The position numbers were made by a program, and so were the translations under genes. Below are positions 9,391 to 16,760 of a stretch of 47,047 nt of DNA, one piece after another. The stretch comes from JARRRD01 sp037381085. Lineage in GTDB: Bacteria; Nitrospirota; Thermodesulfovibrionia; Thermodesulfovibrionales; UBA6898. The notes below the pieces were generated by a model. That model was not told the origin of the DNA. It did no database searches and was given only the letters and a program-made list of their open reading frames with translations. The stretch lies in assembly GCA_037381085.1 (NCBI GenBank), contig JARRRD010000027.1, positions 1 through 47,047 on the forward strand. The letters run 5' to 3'. Position 1 is the stretch's first letter. The number at the start of each line of letters is the position of its first letter.

Positions 9391-10719
9391 ATGAAAAAGG
9401 CATTTGTCCTTGCATTATTGGTATTACTCGCAGTGCCGGCAGTCGGCGGGGCACAGGAGGCTTTCATAAAGAAAGGAGAGCAGCTCGACCTCCAGAGGTG
9501 CATAGAAATAGCGTTGCGGAAACAGCCGAGCATAGTCGCGGCAAAGAATACGGTGAATGTAAACCGAAGCAGGGTCGGGCAGGCCGAATCTGCCTATTAC
9601 CCGCAGATCGATCTTTCCGCCGACTATTCCAGGATCAAATCGGCAGGATTGTCGAACCGTTCGTCTTTTGTCGTCACCGACGGCGTCACTACCGCTTCTT
9701 CCTCCGGAACATCCTTCGACGAGTATACCGGCAGCATATCGGTCAACCAGCTGCTCTTCGATTTCTGGAAGACCCGGACCCAGGTGGACATCCAGAAGCT
9801 GAACGTCGGCGCCTCCCGGTCGGACCTCGATAATGCTTCGGAGTCGGTGGTCTTCAACGTGAAGCAGGCATATTACGCCGTCCTGCAGGCGAAGAGAAAC
9901 AGGGATGTGGCCGAAGAAACGGTCAGGCAGTTCGAGCAGCACCTCGAACAGGCCAAGGGATTTTACCAGGTGGGTACAGCGGCGAAATATGATGTCACGA
10001 AGGCGGAAGTCGATCTCAGCAACTCGAAGCTGAACCTTATAAAGACCGAAAATGCGCTGAAGATCGCGAAGGTAAACCTCAATAACGCCATGGGTGTGCC
10101 CAATGCCCCGGAATACGCTATCCAGGACAACCTTTCGTACAAGAAATATGAGATAAGCTTCGATGAGGCGCTCCAGAGGGCCTATGAGAACAGGCCGGAC
10201 CTCCAGTCGCTCACCTTTCAGAGGAAGGCCGCCAGCCAGTCGATAGAACTGGCGAAAAAGGGCTATTATCCCGTATTGACGGGAAGCGCCTCATACAGCC
10301 GCTCGGGACAGGATTTTCCCCTCCAGGAGGGGTGGAACGCAGGTGTGAGCCTGACCTTTCCGATCTTCAGCGGCTTCCTCACAAAAAACCAGGTGGCTGA
10401 ACAGAAGTCAAGCCTCGAAGTGGTCCGCGCCAATGAAGAATCTCTGAAGCAGAGCATCCTGCTCGACGTTCAACAGGGATACCTGAACCTCGCCCAGGCC
10501 GCCGAGAGTATAACTACCGCCGATCTGACGGTAAAACAGGCGAAAGAGAACCTGGACATTGCCAACGGAAGATACGCCGCCGGTGTGGGCAACCCTATCG
10601 AAGTCACCGATGCAGAAGTATCGCTCACAAATGCGAAGACATCTTACATACAGGCCCTCTACGATTACAAGATAGCCGTTGCCACCATTGAAAAGGCGAT
10701 GGGTGTCCGGTATCAGTGA
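9391..10719 (+). CDS. TolC-family outer-membrane efflux protein
   Basis: A 442-residue TolC-type outer-membrane factor with an N-terminal signal peptide (MKKAFVLALLVLLAVPAVGG, cleaved before AQEA). Two internally similar halves alternate long helices with beta segments, for example QVGTAAKYDVTKAEVDLSNSK and its counterpart AAGVGNPIEVTDAEVSLTNAK, the hallmark of the family repeat. It would form the exit duct for the RND pump upstream, the ABC exporter downstream, or both. A GAGGAGG ribosome site sits seven bases before the ATG. The 82-bp spacer from the pump gene shows no clear terminator. Confidence 0.9.
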   Translation: MKKAFVLALLVLLAVPAVGGAQEAFIKKGEQLDLQRCIEIALRKQPSIVAAKNTVNVNRSRVGQAESAYYPQIDLSADYSRIKSAGLSNRSSFVVTDGVTTASSSGTSFDEYTGSISVNQLLFDFWKTRTQVDIQKLNVGASRSDLDNASESVVFNVKQAYYAVLQAKRNRDVAEETVRQFEQHLEQAKGFYQVGTAAKYDVTKAEVDLSNSKLNLIKTENALKIAKVNLNNAMGVPNAPEYAIQDNLSYKKYEISFDEALQRAYENRPDLQSLTFQRKAASQSIELAKKGYYPVLTGSASYSRSGQDFPLQEGWNAGVSLTFPIFSGFLTKNQVAEQKSSLEVVRANEESLKQSILLDVQQGYLNLAQAAESITTADLTVKQAKENLDIANGRYAAGVGNPIEVTDAEVSLTNAKTSYIQALYDYKIAVATIEKAMGVRYQ

Positions 10720-10722
10720 CCC

Positions 10723-10778
10723 NNNNNNNNNNNNNNNNNNNNNNNNNNNNNNNNNNNNNNNNNNNNNNNNNNNNNNNN
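10723..10778. other. Assembly gap (56 N)
   Basis: A run of 56 N follows the TolC stop codon and hides the start of the HlyD-like gene. The true length is unknown. Confidence 0.99.
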
Positions 10779-11779
10779 GCGCATCAGGGATACTGCTTTT
10801 TTTGTCTCTTCGCGGGAACAAGGTTTCTCCCGCCATCCGCGTGACCGGTATCATTGACGGAGTGGAAGTGAATCTCGCCCCGAAGGTCGCCGGCAGGATC
10901 TCCTGGACATGCTGCAACGAAGGCGATACGGTCAGCCGGGGGCAGACTGTTATCCGCCTCGACAGCGCGGACGTCAAGGCGTCGGTAGAGCAGGCTGCTG
11001 CCGGTGTCGAAAAGGCAAAGGCGGACATCAAGACGGCTGAAGCCGCCGTTCGGAGCACTGAGGCGAACCTGAAAAGCGCCGAGGCGGATTCCGCAAGCGC
11101 CAGGGCGGATATCGCCAAGGCCTTTGCCCAGATGGATGAGTCAAGGAAGGACATGGAGCGGGCGAAGGCGCTTTCCGGGAAGGAATACATATCGAAGCAG
11201 TCACTGGACCAGGCGGTTGCTGCCTATGATATGAATGCCGCCGCGTACGAGGCGTCAAAGGAACAGCTGAACGCTGCTAATGGAAAAAAGAAAGCGGCGG
11301 CAGCGGATCTCGGCGCCGCCGTCAGCGAGGCAGGCTCCTCGAAGGCGGCCCTGAGCGAGGCCGTTGCCAATCTCGCCTTTTACCGGTCGAAGCTGAACGA
11401 CACAGTGATAATATCCCCAGTGTCGGGCACTGTCATATTCAAGTCCATGGAGACGGGTGAAACGGTCTCTCCGGGTGTCACTATCATGACTGTTGTGGAC
11501 CTGAACAGCCTCTACGCCAGAGTTGACATAGATGAAACAAAGATAGGCGGCATAGTCCTCGACAGCCCCGCCTTCGTGAGAGTTGACGGAATGCCGGGAA
11601 AGGTCTTCAGGGGAAGGATCACGGAAATCGGCCGCTATGCCGAATTCGCGACGCAGAGGGACGTCGTTCGCGGCCGGGAGGACATCAAGACTTTCAGGGT
11701 AAAGGTGAAGGTGGACGACCCGAAGGGCCTTCTGAAGCCGGGGATGACCGTCGAGGTGGAGATACCCGAGAAGACATGA
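10779..11779 (+). CDS. HlyD-family secretion adaptor, 5' end in gap
   Basis: The visible 333 residues (frame starting at 10781) open in the N-terminal membrane anchor (ASGILLFLSL) and continue with GIIDGVEVNLAPKVAGRI, a lipoyl-type half domain. A long Ala/Glu/Lys-rich coiled coil follows (about 50-200), then SPVSGTVIFKSMETGETVSPG as the second half and a C-terminal beta domain. This is the HlyD/EmrA/YbhG adaptor type that pairs with ABC-2 exporters. The start codon and perhaps 10-20 residues lie in the N run. Its stop is 4 bp from the ABC ATPase start. It probably bridges the ABC transporter downstream and the TolC protein upstream. Confidence 0.87.
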
Positions 11780-11783
11780 GTGC

Positions 11784-12791
11784 ATGCAAAAAGAAAAGGC
11801 GATAAGCGTCACCGGGATAACAAAGAGATTCGGAGAGATCACTGCCGTGGATAACGTGAGCTTCGATGTGGACGAAGGAGAATTCTTCGGCTTTCTGGGT
11901 CCCAACGGCGCCGGGAAAACGACCCTGATAAGGATGCTCACCACCCTCCTGAAACCAACTGACGGCCAGGCGTTTGTCTCCTCTTTTGACGTTGTCAAGG
12001 ACCCGGCCGAGGTAAGGCGGAACATAGGCGTCGTGCCCCAGGCCATGACAAGCGACCTCGACCTTACGGGGTATGAGAACATGGACCTTTACGGAAGGTT
12101 CTACGGCATACGCGGAAGAGAGAGGAAGGAAAGAATAAGCGATCTCCTCGACAAGGTGGGGTTGACATCGAGGTCAGGCGACCTTGTCGCAACTTATTCG
12201 GGCGGCATGAGGCGGAGGCTTGAGATCGCCAGGGTCCTCGTCCACAGACCGAAACTGCTCTTCCTCGACGAGCCGACGATCGGCCTCGACCCGCAATCAA
12301 GACGCGTCGTGTGGGACTTTCTCGAAAAACTTATCGAAGGCGACTCGATGACGATCTTTCTCACAACCCATTATATGGAAGAGGCGGAGGCGCTCTGCGG
12401 CAGGGTTGCCATCATCGATGCCGGCACGATCATAGCCCTTGGCAGCCCGGCGGAACTGAAGGCGCAGATACCGGGAAGCGATATAATATCGCTCACGCTG
12501 GAAACTCTCACGGATGAAGTGGTCAGGAGAGTAGAGGAACTCCCTTTTGTACACAAGGTAAAGACGGAGGACAACTCCGTCCGGGTCTACACCGACAACG
12601 GTGCAAGAAACCTCCCTTCGCTCATCGATGAGGTCAGGAAAGCAGGCGGCTCTGTACAGTCGGCGACAATCCACGAACAGTCGCTGGAAGACGTTTTTAT
12701 ACATTACACGGGCAAATCCATACGGGAGGAGGAAGCGAAGAAGGTGAGCTTTCTTGTCGGTGCTGGCATTCCGCAGAAACTGGGAAGATAA
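11784..12791 (+). CDS. ABC-2 type transporter ATP-binding protein
   Basis: A 335-residue ABC ATPase of the DrrA/YbhF class. Walker A is GPNGAGKTT, the signature is YSGGMRRRLEIARVL, Walker B is LLFLDEPTIGLDP, and the H-loop is LTTHYMEEAE. A C-terminal regulatory domain (about 230-310) is typical of drug and polysaccharide exporters. It starts 4 bp after the adaptor gene and would energise the permease encoded 74 bp downstream. The substrate is unknown. Confidence 0.92.
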   Translation: MQKEKAISVTGITKRFGEITAVDNVSFDVDEGEFFGFLGPNGAGKTTLIRMLTTLLKPTDGQAFVSSFDVVKDPAEVRRNIGVVPQAMTSDLDLTGYENMDLYGRFYGIRGRERKERISDLLDKVGLTSRSGDLVATYSGGMRRRLEIARVLVHRPKLLFLDEPTIGLDPQSRRVVWDFLEKLIEGDSMTIFLTTHYMEEAEALCGRVAIIDAGTIIALGSPAELKAQIPGSDIISLTLETLTDEVVRRVEELPFVHKVKTEDNSVRVYTDNGARNLPSLIDEVRKAGGSVQSATIHEQSLEDVFIHYTGKSIREEEAKKVSFLVGAGIPQKLGR

Positions 12792-12794
12792 GAA

Positions 12795-12835
12795 ATTAAG
12801 TCAGAAGTATAAATGCAGAATGCAGAAGTAAATCT
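12795..12835. repeat. Short purine-rich near-heptameric patch
   Basis: Between the ATPase and permease genes, atgcaga is repeated in tandem (ATGCAGAATGCAGAAG) next to related gcagaa/cagaag units. It is one of several short periodic patches in this window's spacers (see also 3205-3240, 29943-29958 and 31627-31650). Confidence 0.4.
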
Positions 12836-12865
12836 TGAGATACAAAGGCCGGTTTTGAAACGAAG

Positions 12866-13981
12866 ATGATAAGGCTTCTTGCTGTCATAGAGAGGGACCT
12901 GAAGAAATTCAGGCGAAACCCCGTTGTGCTCGCCATGAGCATCCTCATGCCTATTATCTATCTCGTGATCCTCGGGAATTCCTTCCAGGGCAAGCTGACA
13001 GGCCTCCCGGTGGCCGTCGTGAGCCGTGACACCGGTCCCTTTGCAAAGCGGCTGGTAGAAAACCTGCGGGCCATTGAGGCGGGGCCGGCAACCTTCACCC
13101 TGATCAGAATGACCGACAGCCGGGAAGCGATAGACGGTGTCAGAAAGGGAAGGTACAAGGGCGCACTCATCATACCTCAGGATTTCAGCCGCAGGATGAC
13201 ACTGAAGGGACGGCCGGAGGTCGGGCTGTTTCTCGACAATACGGACGGGATATCATCGGAGACAATACGGAACCTCGTCAACAGTGCACTGGCGTCGCTT
13301 GACTCGCCCTACGTACCGATAAGGGAAAGGGCGGACATCGCACACCTGAGGGATATAAACCTCTATCCCAAGGTGGACTATTACCAGTCGCTCGTGCCTG
13401 GTGTCGTGATTATGGCGATCTTCCTCGGCACTCTTACGACCGGGGCCTTCAATCTCGTCATGGACCGTTTCCTCGGCATCGACGAAAGTTATCTGCTCAC
13501 ACCCCTGTCGAAATCTCATATAGTCGCGGGCCTTATAATAAGCGGCCTTTCGATCACCACGATAATCGCCACGGTTATCTTCACCGTGAGTGTCCTGATC
13601 ACGGGAATACCCCTCGCGCGGGCGGTCCAGCAGTGCGCCTCGATCTTCCTCGTCATCGTCCTCACGACACTGTGCCTCCTGAGCCTCATGTTTGTCATCC
13701 TCGGGAGAATCGGCCATCCGCGTATAGTCGGCATATTGAGCGGCTTTCTCAACGTCATTCTTTTCTTCCCCAGCGGGGCCGTATATCCGGTGGCCAGTTT
13801 CCCCGGATGGCTCAAGACCTTCGCAAGGATAAACCCCGAGGCCTATGCAGTAGACGCTCTGAAATCCATCCTCTTCAAGAACGCTCCGGTTACAAGCATC
13901 TCCGGCGATCTGGCCTTTCTCGCCGTTTTTACCGCGGTCATGATGACTACCTCGATTCTTGCCTTCAAGAGGACCCTGTAA
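12866..13981 (+). CDS. ABC-2 type transporter permease
   Basis: A 371-residue ABC-2 permease of the YhhJ/YbhR layout: an N-terminal membrane helix (about 20-37), a large extracytoplasmic domain (about 40-175, containing GALIIPQDFSRRM), then five predicted helices in the C-terminal half, including the conserved FFPSGAVYPVASFPGWLKTFARINPEAYAVDALK segment region. It completes the adaptor-ATPase-permease exporter. The ribosome site is weak. A single permease gene suggests a homodimer. Confidence 0.9.
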   Translation: MIRLLAVIERDLKKFRRNPVVLAMSILMPIIYLVILGNSFQGKLTGLPVAVVSRDTGPFAKRLVENLRAIEAGPATFTLIRMTDSREAIDGVRKGRYKGALIIPQDFSRRMTLKGRPEVGLFLDNTDGISSETIRNLVNSALASLDSPYVPIRERADIAHLRDINLYPKVDYYQSLVPGVVIMAIFLGTLTTGAFNLVMDRFLGIDESYLLTPLSKSHIVAGLIISGLSITTIIATVIFTVSVLITGIPLARAVQQCASIFLVIVLTTLCLLSLMFVILGRIGHPRIVGILSGFLNVILFFPSGAVYPVASFPGWLKTFARINPEAYAVDALKSILFKNAPVTSISGDLAFLAVFTAVMMTTSILAFKRTL

Positions 13982-14022
13982 TCGAGCTTTTGCCCTCCCT
14001 GTCGTTTTCTGTAAAGAGGCTT

Positions 14023-14050
14023 CAGGCGCACTTTTTCGGCCTGTTTTATT
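14023..14050 (+). terminator. Possible weak intrinsic terminator after the ABC exporter
   Basis: CAGGC at 14023-14027 and GCCTG at 14039-14043 form a five-pair stem followed by TTTTATT. The stem is short with an 11-nt loop, so the call is tentative. It lies about 40 bp after the permease stop. Confidence 0.4.
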
Positions 14051-14153
14051 AATTCTTATTAATTCATAATTTCTTCAAATTTCTGTTCTAAGATAGAAAT
14101 CAAGGGTAACCAAAACCCTTTGTTCAAACTGACCTGTTTTTCCGGCAGAGATC

Positions 14154-14183
14154 TTGACTAATCAGCCCATCACCTGATATTTA
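14154..14183 (+). promoter_or_regulatory. Promoter candidate for the SDR gene
   Basis: TTGACT at 14154-14159 and TATTTA at 14178-14183 are 18 bases apart, and TG one base before the second hexamer makes it an extended -10. It lies in an AT-rich spacer about 100 bp before the reductase gene. Confidence 0.4.
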
Positions 14184-14290
14184 TTTAACATTACATTTCA
14201 CCGCAGAGGTGCATTTTGATCCCGCAATTGCGCCGGATCAGGAAATGAATCCAAATGCAGAACGAAATTGTTGATCAGGAGACCTCTCAA

Positions 14291-15001
14291 ATGCGCACTG
14301 CACTGGTTACGGGCGCATCAAGAGGGCTGGGAAAAGAGATAGCGCTTACACTCTCCAGGCATGGATATCAAGTTGCGGTAAATTACCTGTCATCGGCACA
14401 AGAGGCGGCCGATGCCGCTTCAAGGGCGGGTGAAAAGTCGTTTGCCGTAAGGGCCGATGTCGGAAACATTGGCGAGGTGGAGGAGATGGCCTTGCAGATC
14501 GATAACAGGTTCGGAAGACTGGACGTTGTTATCAACAATGCGGGAATCGCGAAAGACAGCCTCCTGCTGAGGCAGCCCGAAAGCGACTGGGACCGCATAA
14601 TCAATACTAACCTCACGGGATCCTTCAACGTTATGAGGGCAACGGCGCCGCTTATGAAAAAATCCGGGGGCGGGCATGTCCTCAACATCTCTTCCTATTC
14701 CGGACTCAAGGGCAAGGCCGGGCAGCCGGCTTACAGTGCCTCAAAGGCAGCCTTAATCGGGCTTTCTCATACTGCAGCGAGCGAACTGGCGCCGTATAAT
14801 ATCAGAGTAAATGTGCTCTTGCCGGGATACATGATGACCGAGATGGGCGCCACTGCGCTCAAGGCTATGGAGAAGGCTGGAGAAGACAGCATATCGGGGA
14901 AATTGTCCGACCCCCGTGAAGTGGCGGAATTCGTGGCTTATCTTGTCGGCACGAAAAATATCACCGGGCAGGTTTTCAGTCTGGACAGCCGGACAATTTA
15001 A
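14291..15001 (+). CDS. Short-chain dehydrogenase/reductase, FabG-like
   Basis: A classical SDR with the cofactor motif TGASRGLG, the NNAG motif, and the catalytic Ser (SSYSG), Tyr-x-x-x-Lys (YSASK) and Asn. It resembles 3-oxoacyl-ACP reductase, but no other fatty-acid genes are nearby, so the substrate is open. I prefer the ATG at 14291 (236 residues): AGGAG lies nine bases upstream and the protein then begins MRTALVTGAS as the family does. An in-frame ATG at 14255 would add 12 residues. The C terminus ends in VFSLDSRTI, close to the usual VDGG(M/W) region but with the Gly pair replaced. Confidence 0.87.
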   Translation: MRTALVTGASRGLGKEIALTLSRHGYQVAVNYLSSAQEAADAASRAGEKSFAVRADVGNIGEVEEMALQIDNRFGRLDVVINNAGIAKDSLLLRQPESDWDRIINTNLTGSFNVMRATAPLMKKSGGGHVLNISSYSGLKGKAGQPAYSASKAALIGLSHTAASELAPYNIRVNVLLPGYMMTEMGATALKAMEKAGEDSISGKLSDPREVAEFVAYLVGTKNITGQVFSLDSRTI

Positions 15002-15339
15002 GCCTGGATGTCCGCTGCCTCTTTACATATGTTTGAGTGCTCCGGCCGCCAGATGGCTTCTTGGCCCTCACCGGCAAAGCAACAAAACCACTGCCTGGTG
15101 CGCCCGTCTTTAACTCCTTTATAGTCCTTTTCCTGGAGGATGTCGGGAATTGCCTTCCTTCCCTCACTATGACAAAAATTGCAGCCATCCAATGCCTTCA
15201 CGCCAGGTCTAAGGCTTTCGGGGTAAATTGTGCCGATGTTCCTTATCTTACAGAAATCACGGGTGACCCGGCCTTAGTGTATTGGACAAGAACGAGAATG
15301 AAGCACCTGTATCGCCGACAAAATAAATGACGTGCCGTC
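15002..15339. other. Intergenic region between convergent genes, no firm gene
   Basis: No convincing coding sequence is seen. A minus-strand frame ending near 15000 contains CNFCH, a haem-c-like motif, but has no ribosome site, is cut by a stop shortly upstream and lacks family context. A plus-strand frame of 97 codons has no recognisable features. The stretch may hold decayed coding DNA. Confidence 0.4.
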
Positions 15340-15540
15340 TCACTCCACATTAACAAACCGTGGCGGCGGCGGCTTGAACATCTTACGCTTTCTCGTATTC
15401 AGGTAGTGAGGACATATCCTGTATTGCGTATCCTTGCAATATGACTTCATCTCGTAAAGACTGGGTACGTAGACCCGCCTGCCGGCCTTGCACACCAGCA
15501 GATAATTTCCTTCCAGAAAATTGCAGCTCCCGGTCCTCAT
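15340..15540 (-). CDS. Small cysteine-rich protein, unknown function
   Basis: I do not recognise a named family. The product is 66 residues if it starts at the ATG at 15540, which has GAGG six bases upstream; an ATG at 15552 would add four residues. It carries four cysteines in an ordered pattern: CNFLEG, LLVCKAG, then SYCKDTQYRICPHYL, suggesting a small metal-binding fold, and ends with a proline run (PPPP). It begins 28 bp after the histidine-kinase-like gene, in the same direction, and looks like the last gene of the glutamate synthase transcript. The composition and ribosome site favour a real gene. Confidence 0.55.
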   Translation of the reverse strand: MRTGSCNFLEGNYLLVCKAGRRVYVPSLYEMKSYCKDTQYRICPHYLNTRKRKMFKPPPPRFVNVE

Positions 15541-15567
15541 CGTGATCCTCATCTGAATCCGAAAAAA

Positions 15568-16213
15568 TTACGAATCTATCGGCTGATAATGTACCTCATG
15601 TCTTCTTTCGGAAAGAAATCTCAGAACGATCTGCCCTCTCGGCTTTGTTTCATCAGACTCATGTTCCATCGTACCATTGTGTTCGCTCACCAGGAAACTC
15701 ACCAAACGGAGGACCAGACTTAGTGACGCCTCTCCCTCTCTGGGCNNNNNNAGCCGTTTCAGAGGCCGGCTTCGGAGTGACAAAAGATGATTTTGTCGAA
15801 AAAATGATATCTCCACCGGAAGGCATCAGAACAGTGGCGTACCGAACGATGGAATCCAAAATAAAAGCCATATGTTCGTCAGGTACAACAGTTTCAGGGA
15901 GTTCCTTCTCAAGTCTCTTGAATACCCTGATTTTCTTTTCCTGGAGTTTATGCTGATTATTCTCTACCGCCCTTCCTATAAGATTGTTTACGGTGTCTTT
16001 TCTCGTAACGACGGTCGTTGACTTCATATAATTGAGGAAGCCGTCCAGCAACAGATCGATTTGCTCGATGATGCCGCTGATCTGCGTGTAGAAAAACTCT
16101 TCGAAGTACTTGTCAACAAACTTCTTCCGCGTGAGGCGGGAAAGATCCCGGATGTCGTACAACATGCTCTTGGTGCTATGAATTACGTCAAGTAACAGGG
16201 GACTATCCATCAA
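15568..16213 (-). CDS. Histidine-kinase-like protein, interrupted by a gap
   Basis: The protein starts with ATG at 16213, overlapping the upstream gene by ATGA. About 155 residues lie before the six-N gap at 15746-15751; after it the frame shifts, giving ASLSLVLRLVSFLVSEHNGTM and the stop at 15568. The true gap is therefore not six bases, and the usual G1 box (DxGxG) is missing between. The N-terminal half forms helices like a dimerisation domain but lacks the phospho-acceptor HE motif. The ATPase-like part has MPSGGDIIFSTKS without the usual N-box Asn. It looks like a degenerate kinase that may bind ATP poorly or act as a scaffold. Assignment by fold pattern; function unknown. Confidence 0.6.
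15746..15751. other. Assembly gap (6 N)
   Basis: Six N inside the kinase-like gene. The reading frame changes across it, so the real length differs from six and some coding sequence is missing. Confidence 0.99.
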
Positions 16214-16545
16214 TAACTGTCGCTGATCCCGCCTTGAGACGGGGCGGGTGGAGGAGAGAACCTGAACAGCCCCGAAGATACGAAAGGGTCGCTTTGATTC
16301 CCCAGGTCGTCCTTGGAAGTAATGCCGATATAGTACACTCCCGGACTGCCTGGAAATTCAGGCCACTCATCGGGAATTATCAGCTCTGTCCTCCCCGTAA
16401 CTTCCTTGAACACTATTCCCGGCGTCGCCTCCCACCTGAAGTTGTCAGGATCAAAAACGCTCTGATCCGAGCCGGTATATACAACATAGCTTGAAGCCCC
16501 CTCAACAGCTTCCCACCAGATGCGTCGTTTGCGAATAAATGGCAT
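16210..16545 (-). CDS. Fibronectin-III-like small protein
   Basis: A 111-residue product from the ATG at 16545, which has AGGAG eight bases upstream; an upstream GTG at 16554 overlaps that ribosome site and is less likely. The sequence RRIWWEAVEGASSYVVYTG, then IIPDEWPEFPGSPGVYYIGITSKDDLGNQSDP, follows the strand pattern and the conserved Trp/Tyr positions of a fibronectin type III domain. The tail is Pro-rich. No signal peptide is seen, so it may be cytoplasmic. It starts one base after the stop of the 62-codon gene and overlaps the kinase-like gene by 4 bp, so the three are co-translated. Confidence 0.6.
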   Translation of the reverse strand: MPFIRKRRIWWEAVEGASSYVVYTGSDQSVFDPDNFRWEATPGIVFKEVTGRTELIIPDEWPEFPGSPGVYYIGITSKDDLGNQSDPFVSSGLFRFSPPPAPSQGGISDSY

Positions 16546-16546
16546 G

Positions 16547-16735
16547 TTATACACTCCTTTCCAACCATTTTTTTAGACTGGACCACCCCGCCGTTAACCC
16601 GGACTCCCCTGCGGAGAGGAATTCTTTAAAAGTCCGCTTCTCTATTATATCATGCAGTTCAAGAGAAAGGAATTCAATCGGCGAGTCATTGATTTTGTGT
16701 AATGTGCACGGTAATAGCCGGCCCCGATTCAACAC
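16547..16735 (-). CDS. Small protein of 62 residues, unknown function
   Basis: No family recognised. It begins with GTG at 16735 (AAAGG eight bases upstream), 25 bp after the GltB3-GltD stop, and ends in TAA one base before the next start (TAACATG). It is charged and helix-prone (IEFLSLELHDIIEKRTFKEF) with a C-terminal amphipathic segment. The tight spacing on both sides, rather than sequence similarity, is the main support. Confidence 0.45.
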   Translation of the reverse strand: MLNRGRLLPCTLHKINDSPIEFLSLELHDIIEKRTFKEFLSAGESGLTAGWSSLKKWLERSV

Positions 16736-16760
16736 CCGGCAGGCCTTTCCTTCGTCCTGA

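Noticed and set aside
14998..15260. Minus-strand frame with a CNFCH haem-c-like motif
   Set aside because: One CXXCH in a short frame without signal peptide, ribosome site or neighbouring cytochrome features is likely chance or decayed DNA.
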